Shown here piece after piece: positions 46,380 through 55,043 of a stretch of 64,000 nt of DNA (position 1 is the first letter of the stretch; every line of letters begins with the position of its first letter). Position numbers and translations under genes: made by a program. The notes beneath the pieces were generated by a model. That model was not told where the DNA came from and made no database searches. It saw nothing but the letters and a program-made list of their open reading frames with translations. The stretch covers positions 151,019 through 215,018 of the forward strand of contig CAJTDE010000003.1 in assembly GCA_910574835.1 (NCBI GenBank). The letters are read 5' to 3'. The DNA is from Clostridia bacterium. Lineage in GTDB: Bacteria > Bacillota > Clostridia > Lachnospirales > Lachnospiraceae.

Positions 46380-46389
46380 CAAACGTTTG
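46380..46389. promoter_or_regulatory. Operator palindrome CAAACGTTTG, copy 1
   Basis: Perfect 10-bp palindrome of the LacI-family type, 12 nt upstream of the -35 box of the transporter operon. Identical to the copy at 49481-49490 next to the lacI-type gene. Predicted site of that regulator. CcpA-like recognition cannot be excluded. Confidence 0.65.
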
Positions 46390-46444
46390 TATACTTGCCT
46401 ATAGATGCAACCCGTATGCCGCTTGGTTCTTTGCCCGTGGGAAT

Positions 46445-46497
46445 AAAAAAGACTGCCGGAAATCAAATCCGCAGATTTCATTTCGGCAGTCTTTTTT
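46445..46497. terminator. Strong bidirectional terminator after larC
   Basis: GACTGCCG (46451-46458) pairs with CGGCAGTC (46484-46491) with further inner pairing. It is flanked by AAAAAA on one side and TTTTTT on the other. It ends the larEBC transcript and insulates the transporter promoter. Confidence 0.88.
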
Positions 46498-46558
46498 ACA
46501 TACTTATTTCACTTTTTTCTATCCATCAGGCGGTTATTCCCCTGTATCCATTTGCTTT

Positions 46559-47749
46559 TCAAAGCGATTCCGGAAGATTTTCTTTCAGGATTCGATACAT
46601 TTCTCTATAGGACTTCCCATGCTTCCCGGCAAGCTCTTTTACACTCTCATATTCCGGATAACATATCTTTTCCCCCTGAAACTCACACACCTTTACCCGG
46701 GCTGTCCCATAGGATGTGGAAATCTCCTCTATTCTGCGCTTAAGAATATCCCTTTCCACCCGGCAGCGGCGCACTCCGATGGTTGTCGTCTCCCGAAACA
46801 GGATCGTATCCATCTCTCCTATCTGCTCCTCGTCACAAAGTATGGAGAGCCGATACGCCGGCCGGTTTTTCTTCATGTAAATGGGCGTAAAGAATACGTC
46901 CCGCGCCCCTGCCTCCAAAAGACATTCCATGCAATAACCCATTATCTCCCCGGAACAGTCGTCCAGATTGGTTTCCAGCATCCAGAGTTCGCCCTCCGTC
47001 TCCTCCTCGATCAGCATGGCGCGCAGTATATTAGCCTTGGGAAGCTCTTTCTTTCCGGCTCCCAGGCCCACCTTCACGATGGTGAATTTTTCCGGCTTCT
47101 TTCCCTTGGACAAGGCCGCAATTGCAGCTCCGGTGGGGGTCACCATCTCTCCCTGCTGCTCGGTCTGTCTGATATGCAGTCCATGACCGGCCGCAATCTG
47201 CACAACCGCCGGAACAGGAACCGGCAATATGCCGTGCTGGCAATGTACATGGCCCTGCCCCTCCCACAGATCGGAGACTACAACCCGGTCTATTCCAAGC
47301 TCTTCCATACAGGCCGCAGCAGACACAATATCCACAATGGAATCCACAGCTCCCACCTCATGAAAATGAACCTCCTCCCGGGGGCGGCCATGAACCTTTC
47401 CTTCCGCATCCGCTACTATTCGGAACATCTCCTTTGACAGCTCCAGAACCCTCGGTTTCAGACCGGCATTGTCCAGCATGTGCTCAATATCTTTCCAGGT
47501 TCGGTGCTCATGGGTATGATGGTGATGAGTATGGGGCTGTTCCTCCTCCAGGATTACATGAAAATCACAGGCATCCACTCCGGACTTTTGTACCCGCCCA
47601 ATTCGGATTTTATAGCCTTCCAGATGAAGCTGCGCCAATGTATTTCTCAAATTTTCTTCCGTAGCCCCCAGATCCAGTAGCGCCGCCACAGTCATATCAC
47701 CGCTGATCCCGGAACGACATTCCAGATATAAGGTCCTCTTCTTTTCCAT
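46559..47749 (-). CDS. larC: Nickel-pincer cofactor biosynthesis protein LarC (nickel insertion)
   Basis: 396 aa. CTP-dependent cyclometallase inserting Ni into the pyridinium-bis-thiocarboxylate nucleotide. Signatures are YLECRSGISGDMTVAALLDLG, the His-rich PHTHHHHTHEHRTW metal-loading stretch, REEVHFHEVGAVDSIVDIV, VTPTGAAI, ETNLDDCSGEIMGYCMECLLEAGARDVFFTPIYMKKNRPAY and ETTTIGVR. It is one continuous frame, unlike Lactiplantibacillus where larC is split by a programmed frameshift. ATG at 47749 chosen (AGGAG 7-8 nt upstream). 10 nt after larB. Confidence 0.95.
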   Translation of the reverse strand: MEKKRTLYLECRSGISGDMTVAALLDLGATEENLRNTLAQLHLEGYKIRIGRVQKSGVDACDFHVILEEEQPHTHHHHTHEHRTWKDIEHMLDNAGLKPRVLELSKEMFRIVADAEGKVHGRPREEVHFHEVGAVDSIVDIVSAAACMEELGIDRVVVSDLWEGQGHVHCQHGILPVPVPAVVQIAAGHGLHIRQTEQQGEMVTPTGAAIAALSKGKKPEKFTIVKVGLGAGKKELPKANILRAMLIEEETEGELWMLETNLDDCSGEIMGYCMECLLEAGARDVFFTPIYMKKNRPAYRLSILCDEEQIGEMDTILFRETTTIGVRRCRVERDILKRRIEEISTSYGTARVKVCEFQGEKICYPEYESVKELAGKHGKSYREMYRILKENLPESL

Positions 47750-47759
47750 ATTTCTTCTC

Positions 47760-48515
47760 CTATTCCAATCTCTCCCGCACCGCAAGCCGGTTAATCTGCG
47801 TTGCTACATAGGCTGCGCCGTAGCCATTGTCGATATTCACTGTGGTAATTCCATTCGCACAGGAATTGAGCATGGTCAGCAATGCCGAAAGCCCATGAAA
47901 GCTTGCTCCATACCCCACGGAGGTCGGCACCGCAATCACCGGCACCTCCACAAGCCCTGCCACCACGCCTGCCAGGGCGCCCTCCATTCCTGCAACCGCA
48001 ATCACACAGCTGGCCCCTTCAAAGGCTTTCATATTGGAAAGCAGCCGGTGAATCCCTGCCACTCCCACATCATAAAGCCGTTCTACCTGTGTGCCGAAAA
48101 ATTCCGCCGTCTGAGCCGCTTCTTCCGCTACCGGAACATCTGCTGTCCCGCCTGTACATACGACAATTTTCCCTACTCTCTTTTTTTCCCGTTTTTCTAC
48201 CTTCAATATTCCGGAGACGGGATCGTATACTGCTTCCGGAACCGCCTCCTTTACCGCCGCATATTGTTCCTCGCCGGCTCTTGTTCCAAGCACGTCAATG
48301 CCTTTCCCTGCAAGGGTCTGATAGATCCGTACCAAATGTTCCGTTGCCTTGCCGCTGCAGTAAATGACCTCCTCAAATCCCTGGCGCAGCTTTCTGTGAT
48401 GATCCAGCTTGGCAAAACCCAAATCCTCATAAGGCAGATTCTTTAATTGCTTTTCCGCCTCTTCTATGGTGACGCTCCCTTCCTTTACCTGCTGCAATAA
48501 TTCTGTCACATTCAT
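47760..48515 (-). CDS. larB: Nickel-pincer cofactor biosynthesis protein LarB
   Basis: 251 aa. Carboxylates and hydrolyses nicotinic acid adenine dinucleotide, the first step to the pincer cofactor. The C-terminal AIR-carboxylase (PurE)-like domain has VVCTGGTADVPVAEEAA, CVIAVAGMEGALAGVVAGLVEVPVIAVPTSVGYGASF and NSCANGITTVNIDNGYGAA. C219 is the likely equivalent of the Cys that holds the substrate in characterised LarB. The ATG overlaps the larE stop by 4 nt. Confidence 0.95.
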   Translation of the reverse strand: MNVTELLQQVKEGSVTIEEAEKQLKNLPYEDLGFAKLDHHRKLRQGFEEVIYCSGKATEHLVRIYQTLAGKGIDVLGTRAGEEQYAAVKEAVPEAVYDPVSGILKVEKREKKRVGKIVVCTGGTADVPVAEEAAQTAEFFGTQVERLYDVGVAGIHRLLSNMKAFEGASCVIAVAGMEGALAGVVAGLVEVPVIAVPTSVGYGASFHGLSALLTMLNSCANGITTVNIDNGYGAAYVATQINRLAVRERLE

Positions 48516-49339
48516 ATTCGTTCCCGCTCTCTTTTTAATACTTCATTCATACTTCCCATACGATACCCCTGCAGATCCAGTGTTACATAAGAAAATCCTT
48601 GCTTCCGCAGCGTTTCGCTGATCTCTCTGCGAAGCTCTGTTTCTGCTGCCTTTGAAAAATCAGAATCCGTCAGCTCAATCCGGGCCAATGTCCCATGTAT
48701 GCGAACACGGAACTGCCCAAAGCCCAAGCCCTTAAGATACTCCTCTGCCTGCTCCACCATAAAAAGCCTTTCTTCCGTAATAGGCTCTCCATATGCAAAG
48801 CGGGAAGCCAGGCAGGCCGCCGATTGCTTATTCCAGGTGGGTAGCCCCCATTCTTTGGATAGCCGGCGAATCTCTGCTTTTGTAAGCCCCGCCTCCTTTA
48901 GCGGGCTTAAGACCCCCTGCTCCGCAACTGCCCTGGCTCCGGGACGGTAATCATCGGCGTCATCCACATTGGAGCCTTCGATTACGCAGTGTATTCCTTC
49001 TGCTTCTGCGATTGCCCGCAGCTGCTTTAAAATGGCAGTCTTGCAATAATAGCAGCGATCCGGCGGATTCTTGGCAAAGCCGTCTACCTCAAAAGCCGGA
49101 AAATCAAATTCTATATGGCGGATTCCCTCAGCTTTTGCCAGCTCTCTTGCCTCCGCAAGTTCCCTTTTTGGAAAAGCGGCGGAGCGCGCCGTCACGGCAA
49201 GCGCCTGTTCTCCCAGTACGCGATGGGCGGCCGTCATCAAAAAAGCAGAATCCACACCTCCTGAAAAAGCAATCGCGGCACTCTTTTGTTCTCCCAAATA
49301 CTGCTCCAGAAAGTGCAATTTTTTATATAAAGCATCCAT
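48512..49339 (-). CDS. larE: LarE sulfur insertase of nickel-pincer cofactor synthesis, three-cysteine type
   Basis: 275 aa PP-loop protein. AMP-forming motif SGGVDS (about 26-31). It puts the two sulfur atoms on the pyridinium dicarboxylate. Besides C176 (SAACLASR), the position of the sacrificial cysteine in Lactiplantibacillus LarE, it has C96 and C99 (RCYYCK). This three-Cys set is characteristic of the [4Fe-4S] LarE type known from Thermotoga, which need not sacrifice its own sulfur. First gene of the larEBC operon, divergent from the LacI regulator. Confidence 0.93.
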   Translation of the reverse strand: MDALYKKLHFLEQYLGEQKSAAIAFSGGVDSAFLMTAAHRVLGEQALAVTARSAAFPKRELAEARELAKAEGIRHIEFDFPAFEVDGFAKNPPDRCYYCKTAILKQLRAIAEAEGIHCVIEGSNVDDADDYRPGARAVAEQGVLSPLKEAGLTKAEIRRLSKEWGLPTWNKQSAACLASRFAYGEPITEERLFMVEQAEEYLKGLGFGQFRVRIHGTLARIELTDSDFSKAAETELRREISETLRKQGFSYVTLDLQGYRMGSMNEVLKRERERI

Positions 49340-49480
49340 CGGTTTTCCCGGCTCCTTTCTTTTGACATTTAATCAAATTCTAGCACGCAGGCTGCAAAAC
49401 CGCAAGAAAAAGGCATTTATTTCACAAGGCTGTCAATGTCACTATATCATAAATCCGCCCTTATTTCCTCAAATTTTACT

Positions 49481-49490
49481 CAAACGTTTG
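49481..49490. promoter_or_regulatory. Operator palindrome CAAACGTTTG, copy 2
   Basis: Same 10-bp palindrome as at 46380-46389. It lies in the larE/lacI divergent region, 34 nt upstream of the regulator's -35 box and just upstream of a weak minus-strand promoter (TTTGAG and TATGAT, 16-nt spacer) for larE. Predicted shared operator. Confidence 0.65.
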
Positions 49491-49524
49491 CTTTATTTTT
49501 TCTCTGCTAATTTATCCAATTTTA

Positions 49525-49553
49525 TTGACACATTTCCTATTTTTTTCTATGAT
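49525..49553 (+). promoter_or_regulatory. Predicted promoter of the LacI-type regulator gene
   Basis: Consensus TTGACA (49525-49530) and TATGAT (49548-49553) with a 17-nt spacer, 50 nt upstream of the ATG. Confidence 0.75.
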
Positions 49554-49603
49554 AAACACAGATTCGAGTACACTTTGAGCAAAAAAAGAAAGGGAATTTT
49601 CAT

Positions 49604-50635
49604 ATGACGCTGAAAGAAATTGCGCAAGAAGCCGGCGTGTCCATTTCCACCGTTTCAAGAGTGATTAATCAAAGCAACTCCGGAGCTGCGAGCAAGGAGG
49701 TTCAGGATCGCATCTGGGAGATTGTGCGCCGGACGAATTACACACCCAACACCAGTGCGCGGAATCTAAAAGCCGGAAAAACTCCGTCCGGCCAGGCATC
49801 TTCCCACTCCATCGCCTGTCTGTTTGCCCGCGAACCGGAGGCCATCACCGATCCCTTCTTTTCCCAGTTGGCACGCAGTATTGAAAAAGAAGCCTTTAAA
49901 CAGAATTACATTTTGAAGTATTCCTTTACTGCTATTGACATTCAGCATCCCAGCACCTTTCACCTTATTGCTGACAATCATGTAGATGGGGTAGCTATTC
50001 TGGGGCGCTGCAACAAGCAGCTTTTAAGCTTTCTGAAAAAGCACTTTAACTATGTGATCTACACAGGGCTCAACAGCCTCAATGCCAAGTATGACCAAGT
50101 TCTCTGCGAAAGCACCCTGGCAAGCGAGCATGTTATTGAATACCTGATCGGACTTGGACACACCAAAATTGCCTATGTCGGTGAGACACAGAATGAGGAG
50201 CGTTATGTCGGCTACTGCTCCACACTGCGCAAGCATAAAATTCCTGTTCAAAACGAATTTGTCTCCAATGTGATGCTTTGCTCCGAGGGCGGTTATCGGG
50301 GCACGAAGGCGCTGCTTGCAAAGACACGTGAGATGACGGCTATATTTGCTCCCAACGATTTGACAGCCATCGGGGTTATGCGGGCCATCCAGGAGGCCGG
50401 GTTAAAAATTCCGGAGGATATATCGGTGATCAGCATTGACGATATTGACATGGCGCAATATCTCTCACCCATGCTCACCACCCTCCATGTCCCCCTGGAC
50501 GAGATGGGGCGAATGGCCGCCAAAACCTTGATTGACCGCATCCAGGGAGGCCATCACCTTCCCATGCGGATCTCCATGCCCTTTTACCTTGCCGTAAGGG
50601 AAAGCTGCGGGCCTCCCCGAAGCACAGATATATAA
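49604..50635 (+). CDS. LacI-family transcriptional regulator
   Basis: 343 aa. N-terminal helix-turn-helix TLKEIAQEAGVSISTVSRVINQ and hinge region through NYTPNTSARNLKAG. The sugar-binding-protein-like effector domain contains DNHVDGVAILGR, LGHTKIAYVGETQNEERYVGY, APNDLTAIGVMRAIQEAGLKIPEDISVISIDD and LTTLHVPLDEMG. AAAGGGAA precedes the ATG. Divergent from larEBC. Most likely controls the lar operon, the transporter and perhaps the enzyme operon through CAAACGTTTG. Effector unknown. Confidence 0.92.
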   Translation: MTLKEIAQEAGVSISTVSRVINQSNSGAASKEVQDRIWEIVRRTNYTPNTSARNLKAGKTPSGQASSHSIACLFAREPEAITDPFFSQLARSIEKEAFKQNYILKYSFTAIDIQHPSTFHLIADNHVDGVAILGRCNKQLLSFLKKHFNYVIYTGLNSLNAKYDQVLCESTLASEHVIEYLIGLGHTKIAYVGETQNEERYVGYCSTLRKHKIPVQNEFVSNVMLCSEGGYRGTKALLAKTREMTAIFAPNDLTAIGVMRAIQEAGLKIPEDISVISIDDIDMAQYLSPMLTTLHVPLDEMGRMAAKTLIDRIQGGHHLPMRISMPFYLAVRESCGPPRSTDI

Positions 50636-50646
50636 AAACCTTGTTG

Positions 50647-52140
50647 TTAAGCTTCTCTTCTCTCCGTATATACCTTAATCTTCGGCTCCGTTCCTGAGGG
50701 ACGGATAACAACCTCCGATCCATTCTCCATCCAAAGCTTTATCACATCTGCATTGGGAAAGCCGTCAACGCCCTCCCGGTAGTCCTGATAACGAACGACC
50801 CTGGAGCCGCTCATCTTCATACCCGGTTTTTCCGTCAGCCCTTTGCGGATCAGGCTCATGCGCCGGTCTGCTTCCGTTCCCTCAAAGGTATAGCTTTTCA
50901 GTTCTGTCTCGTAGCGGCCATAGGTCTTATACAACTCCTCCAGCACATCCACAAGAGTCTTGCCGATGGACTTGTATGCGTCGGCCATCTCACAGACAAC
51001 CATAGCGGCCCCCACGGCATCTTTATCGCGGACATAGCTTCCAATCAGATAGCCGCAGCTTTCCTCAAAGCCGAACACAAAACGCTTCGCCTCGCCTGCC
51101 TGCTCCAGAAGTCCAATCTGCTCTCCAATGTATTTAAAGCCCGTGAGGGTATTGATCACCTCCGCACCGTAGTGCTCCGCAATTTTATCCGCCAGGGAAG
51201 TCGTCACTATAGTCTTGATAATCACCGGCCTTTCAGGAAGGGTTCCTGCCTCCTTCCGGCATTTCAAAATGTAATCCAGCAGAAGAACCCCCACCTGGTT
51301 TCCGGTCAGCTGCCGGTATTCTTCCCCATGCCTGACGGCTACGCCGATGCGATCACTGTCCGGATCTGTGGCAATCAGAAGATCGGATTCCAGTTTCTTA
51401 CAATAGTCCAGTCCCAGCTTCAGCGCGTCTTTCTCCTCCGGATTCGGATAGGGACAGGTGGGAAAATTGCCGTCCGGTTTGGCCTGTTCTTTTACAAGCT
51501 GAAGGTTCTTTACCCCGATATATTTCAAAATACTACTCACACAGCTTAAGCCTGCCCCGTGAAGCGGCGTATAAACCACCTTCAAATTGGAGGTAAGCTC
51601 CTTTTGGGTGCGCTTCTTAATCACCACTGCCAAAAATGCTTTGAGCACCTTGTCACTAATCTCTTCAATCTCCCCGGATTCCAGAAAATATTCAAAGGGC
51701 AGATCCTCCTGCGCCTCTTTTCCTTCCGCTTTCTCAATATACATCTGAATTGCGGCGGCAGCCCCGCTGGTTACCTGACATCCATCGGCGCCATATACCT
51801 TGAATCCATTGTAATCCTTGGGATTGTGACTGGCCGTAATGCACACGCCCGCATCACACTTTAAATGGCGCACCGCAAAGGAAAGAACCGGTGTGGGCAT
51901 CAGCTTGGGATAAATATATGCCTTGCAGCCCTTAAGCGCCAGTACCCGGGCTGTCTCTTTTGCAAATTCCTCCGAATGATTCCGGCTGTCATAGGCCACT
52001 GCTACGGAAGGCTCTTCGCTGCGGCTTTTTACATAAGCCGCTACCCCCAGGGCTGCCTCCTGTATGGTTTCTAGGTTTAAATGGTCCGGTCCCTGCCCCA
52101 TCATGGCACGAATGCCTCCTGTTCCAAACTTTAAATTCAT
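50647..52140 (-). CDS. Phosphohexomutase (phosphomannomutase/phosphoglucomutase)
   Basis: 497 aa alpha-D-phosphohexomutase: the phosphoserine loop ITASHNPKDYNG, metal loop DPDSDRIGVAV, sugar loop GFEESCGYLIG and phosphate loop IRPSGTEPKIKVY. In this operon it should convert mannose-6-P to mannose-1-P for GDP-mannose synthesis. Glucose phosphates may also be substrates. It ends 11 nt from the convergent lacI stop. Confidence 0.92.
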   Translation of the reverse strand: MNLKFGTGGIRAMMGQGPDHLNLETIQEAALGVAAYVKSRSEEPSVAVAYDSRNHSEEFAKETARVLALKGCKAYIYPKLMPTPVLSFAVRHLKCDAGVCITASHNPKDYNGFKVYGADGCQVTSGAAAAIQMYIEKAEGKEAQEDLPFEYFLESGEIEEISDKVLKAFLAVVIKKRTQKELTSNLKVVYTPLHGAGLSCVSSILKYIGVKNLQLVKEQAKPDGNFPTCPYPNPEEKDALKLGLDYCKKLESDLLIATDPDSDRIGVAVRHGEEYRQLTGNQVGVLLLDYILKCRKEAGTLPERPVIIKTIVTTSLADKIAEHYGAEVINTLTGFKYIGEQIGLLEQAGEAKRFVFGFEESCGYLIGSYVRDKDAVGAAMVVCEMADAYKSIGKTLVDVLEELYKTYGRYETELKSYTFEGTEADRRMSLIRKGLTEKPGMKMSGSRVVRYQDYREGVDGFPNADVIKLWMENGSEVVIRPSGTEPKIKVYTERREA

Positions 52141-52144
52141 CCGT

Positions 52145-52966
52145 CTATACCTCGCTTAAAAGTATTTGCAGCCTCCCTGTTATCCGAAAGGCTCCTGTTT
52201 CCTTTGGAAGAAATATGCTGTCTCCTCTCGAAAGCTCTATGCTTCCGTAAGCGCTTCTTAAGCTTCCCTCCCCCTCCAGAATAAGAAGGGAGCAAAACTC
52301 TCTTTTGACATTTTCCTCCATATATTTCTCTATCTCGTATAATTGTACCACAAAATGCGGACATTGCACTAATAAAGTTCCGGAATATCCATTTTTCTGC
52401 ACACGAGGCCCCATCGGATGACATCCGTTCAGAGGCGGCATGAAATTTGCCGCCAAAAGCGCCTTATCTACATGCAGCTCCCGCCTCTGATGATTCCCGT
52501 CCTCTCGGTTGTAATCGTATATCCGGTAGGTGATATCCGAGCTTTGCTGCACTTCCGCTACGGTTATACCTTTTCCTATGGCATGAATCTGGCCTGCCGG
52601 AATAAAAAAGACGTCTCCCTTTTTCACCGCAGCCTTTCGGCATACCTCCGGAAAGGTCTGGCTTCGAATCCTCTTTTGAAATTCATTTACGGAAATCCTG
52701 TGCTTTAAGCCGTAATACAGGTGTGCTCCCGGCTCGCAGTCTATCACATACCACATTTCCGTTTTTCCCCTTGTCCGCTCCAGCTTCCATGCCAATGCAT
52801 CCTCCGGATGGACCTGGACAGACAAAGCCTCCCTGGCCGTAATAATTTTGATTAAAAGGGGGACTTCCTCCAATCCTTTATGAAGCTTTGAAAGCATCCA
52901 GTCCTCTGTTCCCCATATATAGTTTTTGCGCACCGGCTTTAGCTTTACCGGCTCTCTTCCTCTCAC
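52145..52966 (-). CDS. manA: Mannose-6-phosphate isomerase, class I (short Firmicutes type)
   Basis: 273-aa cupin. Zinc ligands are seen in LSVQVHPED, KTEMWYV and PAGQIHAIGKG. Also YIWG near the N-terminus and VQQSSDITYRIYDYNRE. Interconverts fructose-6-P and mannose-6-P. GTG start overlaps the fcl stop by 4 nt. Confidence 0.9.
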   Translation of the reverse strand: MRGREPVKLKPVRKNYIWGTEDWMLSKLHKGLEEVPLLIKIITAREALSVQVHPEDALAWKLERTRGKTEMWYVIDCEPGAHLYYGLKHRISVNEFQKRIRSQTFPEVCRKAAVKKGDVFFIPAGQIHAIGKGITVAEVQQSSDITYRIYDYNREDGNHQRRELHVDKALLAANFMPPLNGCHPMGPRVQKNGYSGTLLVQCPHFVVQLYEIEKYMEENVKREFCSLLILEGEGSLRSAYGSIELSRGDSIFLPKETGAFRITGRLQILLSEV

Positions 52967-53928
52967 CGCTCCGTAAATGCTCCCATCTCATATTTTTTGC
53001 AAAACCACTCATAAGTCCTCCTGATTCCCGTCTCCAAGTCAATCTTCGGACTCCATCCTGCTGCCAGGATGCGGCTGATATCCGTAAGCTTTCTCGGTGT
53101 TCCGTCCGGCTTCGTGGTATCAAACACCAGATGTCCCTGATAGCCGGTTATCCGTTTCACAAGCTCTGCCAGTTCCAGGATACTGATCTCCTGCCCGGAA
53201 CCTATATTAAAAAATTCGTTTCCTTCGTAATGATCCAACAGGTACAGACAGGCATCCGCCAGATCATCCACATTCAGAAATTCTCTCAAAGGCGTTCCGC
53301 TTCCCCATATAGATACGGCAGGCTCGCCTTTTTTCTTGGCTTCATGAAACTTCCTTATAAGGGCCGGAAGCACATGGGAGCTTTCCAGAGAAAAATTATC
53401 GTTTATCCCGTAGAGATTGCAGGGCATCACGCTGATATAACGGGTGTGATACTGCTGATTGTAAAATGCGCACATTTTAAGACCCGCAATCTTCGCCAGG
53501 GCATAGGCTTCGTTGGTCTTTTCCAAATATCCGCTTAACAGATATTCTTCCCGAATTGGCTGAGAACATTCTCTTGGATAAATGCAGGAGCTTCCCAGGA
53601 ACAAAAGCTTCTCCGCTTGACTGCGGTAAGCGCTGTCAATCACATTACATTCTATCTGGAGATTTTTCATAATAAAGTCTGCCGGACAAGTATCGTTGGC
53701 GTGGATTCCGCCTACCTTAGCTGCCGCCAGAATCACATAAGCCGGCTTCTCCTCCGCAAAAAAGGCTTCCACCTCCGCCTGCCTTGTCAAGTCCAGCTCT
53801 TCATGAGTTCTGACAATTATCCGGGTAAAACCGTCCCTCTCAAGGCGGCGCACCAGCGCAGAACCAACCAGGCCCCGATGTCCGGCTACATATATCTTTT
53901 TTTCTCTGTCCAACGGTTCACAGTTCAT
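52963..53928 (-). CDS. fcl: GDP-L-fucose synthase
   Basis: 321-aa extended SDR. Cofactor motif AGHRGLVGSALVRRLE, the characteristic AAKVGGIHANDTCPADFI, the catalytic triad Ser in LFLGSSCIYP and YALAKIAG (YxxxK), MPCNLYGINDNF and GSGTPLREFLNVDDLADA. Performs 3,5-epimerisation and 4-reduction of GDP-4-keto-6-deoxymannose with NADPH. Directly follows gmd (16 nt). Confidence 0.95.
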   Translation of the reverse strand: MNCEPLDREKKIYVAGHRGLVGSALVRRLERDGFTRIIVRTHEELDLTRQAEVEAFFAEEKPAYVILAAAKVGGIHANDTCPADFIMKNLQIECNVIDSAYRSQAEKLLFLGSSCIYPRECSQPIREEYLLSGYLEKTNEAYALAKIAGLKMCAFYNQQYHTRYISVMPCNLYGINDNFSLESSHVLPALIRKFHEAKKKGEPAVSIWGSGTPLREFLNVDDLADACLYLLDHYEGNEFFNIGSGQEISILELAELVKRITGYQGHLVFDTTKPDGTPRKLTDISRILAAGWSPKIDLETGIRRTYEWFCKKYEMGAFTER

Positions 53929-53944
53929 ATTGCGGCGCTCCTTT

Positions 53945-55000
53945 CTAATGCATCCCTGCTTTTTTTATATCATGCTCCACCATCATCCTTACCAATTCCT
54001 TAAAGGCCGTTTTCGTAGGATTCCACCCCAGAAGTTCTTTGGCCTTAGAAGGATCTCCCAAAAGCAAATCTACCTCCGCCGGGCGGAAAAATTCCGGCGA
54101 CACCTCCACCAGTATCTTTCCGGTTCTTCGGTCAATGCCCTGCTCTTCCGCACCCCCGCCTTTCCACCGCAGTTCTATCCCTCCCTGCCGAAAGGCTTCC
54201 TCCGTAAATTCTCTTACCGTGTGAGTCTCTCCCGTGGCAATCACAAAGTCCTCCGGCGTATTCTGCTGAAGCATTCTCCACATACATTCCACATAATCCC
54301 CGGCATATCCCCAATCACGCTTGGCATTCAGGTTTCCCAGATAAAGTTTTTCCTGTCTGCCTGCCAAAATATCTGCCACTGCCAGCGTGATTTTTCTTGT
54401 GACAAAGTTTTCCCCTCTTCGCGGAGATTCGTGGTTAAATAAGATCCCGTTCACCGCATACATGCCGTATGCCTCCCGGTAGTGCCGAATGATCCAGTAG
54501 CCGTACAGCTTTGCCACCGCATAGGGAGACCGGGGGTGAAAGGGCGTGGTTTCTCTCTGGGGAATCTCCTCCGCCTTTCCATACAGTTCCGAAGTAGACG
54601 CCTGATAGATCCGGGTTGTCTTTGCCAATCCCGCCGCGCGTACGGCTTCCAGTATCCGCAGGACTCCGATTCCGTCGGTATCGGCTGTGTATTCCGGTAC
54701 TTCAAAAGACACTGCCACATGGGACTGGGCTGCCAGATTGTATATCTCGTCCGGCCCTATCTCAAGCATCAGGCGTACCAGATTCAGCGAGTCTGTCATA
54801 TCACCATAAATGAGATGAAGCCGCCGCTCCTCGCCCCCCTCTTTTTTTAAAAGATGTGCAATCCTGACGTTCGTATCAGTGGAACCTCTGCGAAACAGGC
54901 CGTAAACCTCATAACCTTTTTCCAGAAGAAGCTCTGCCAGATAAGATCCGTCCTGACCTGTGATTCCTGTAATGATTGCCCTTTTATTCATATTTTCCAT
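53945..55000 (-). CDS. gmd: GDP-mannose 4,6-dehydratase
   Basis: 351 aa. [97 protein letters not shown] and [20 protein letters not shown] are textbook Gmd motifs. Makes GDP-4-keto-6-deoxy-D-mannose. AGGAAA upstream of the ATG. Confidence 0.96.
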   Translation of the reverse strand: MENMNKRAIITGITGQDGSYLAELLLEKGYEVYGLFRRGSTDTNVRIAHLLKKEGGEERRLHLIYGDMTDSLNLVRLMLEIGPDEIYNLAAQSHVAVSFEVPEYTADTDGIGVLRILEAVRAAGLAKTTRIYQASTSELYGKAEEIPQRETTPFHPRSPYAVAKLYGYWIIRHYREAYGMYAVNGILFNHESPRRGENFVTRKITLAVADILAGRQEKLYLGNLNAKRDWGYAGDYVECMWRMLQQNTPEDFVIATGETHTVREFTEEAFRQGGIELRWKGGGAEEQGIDRRTGKILVEVSPEFFRPAEVDLLLGDPSKAKELLGWNPTKTAFKELVRMMVEHDIKKAGMH

Positions 55001-55043
55001 TTTCCTTTTCCTCTTTGCTTTGTTTTTCTGTCAGTGCCTTCTG

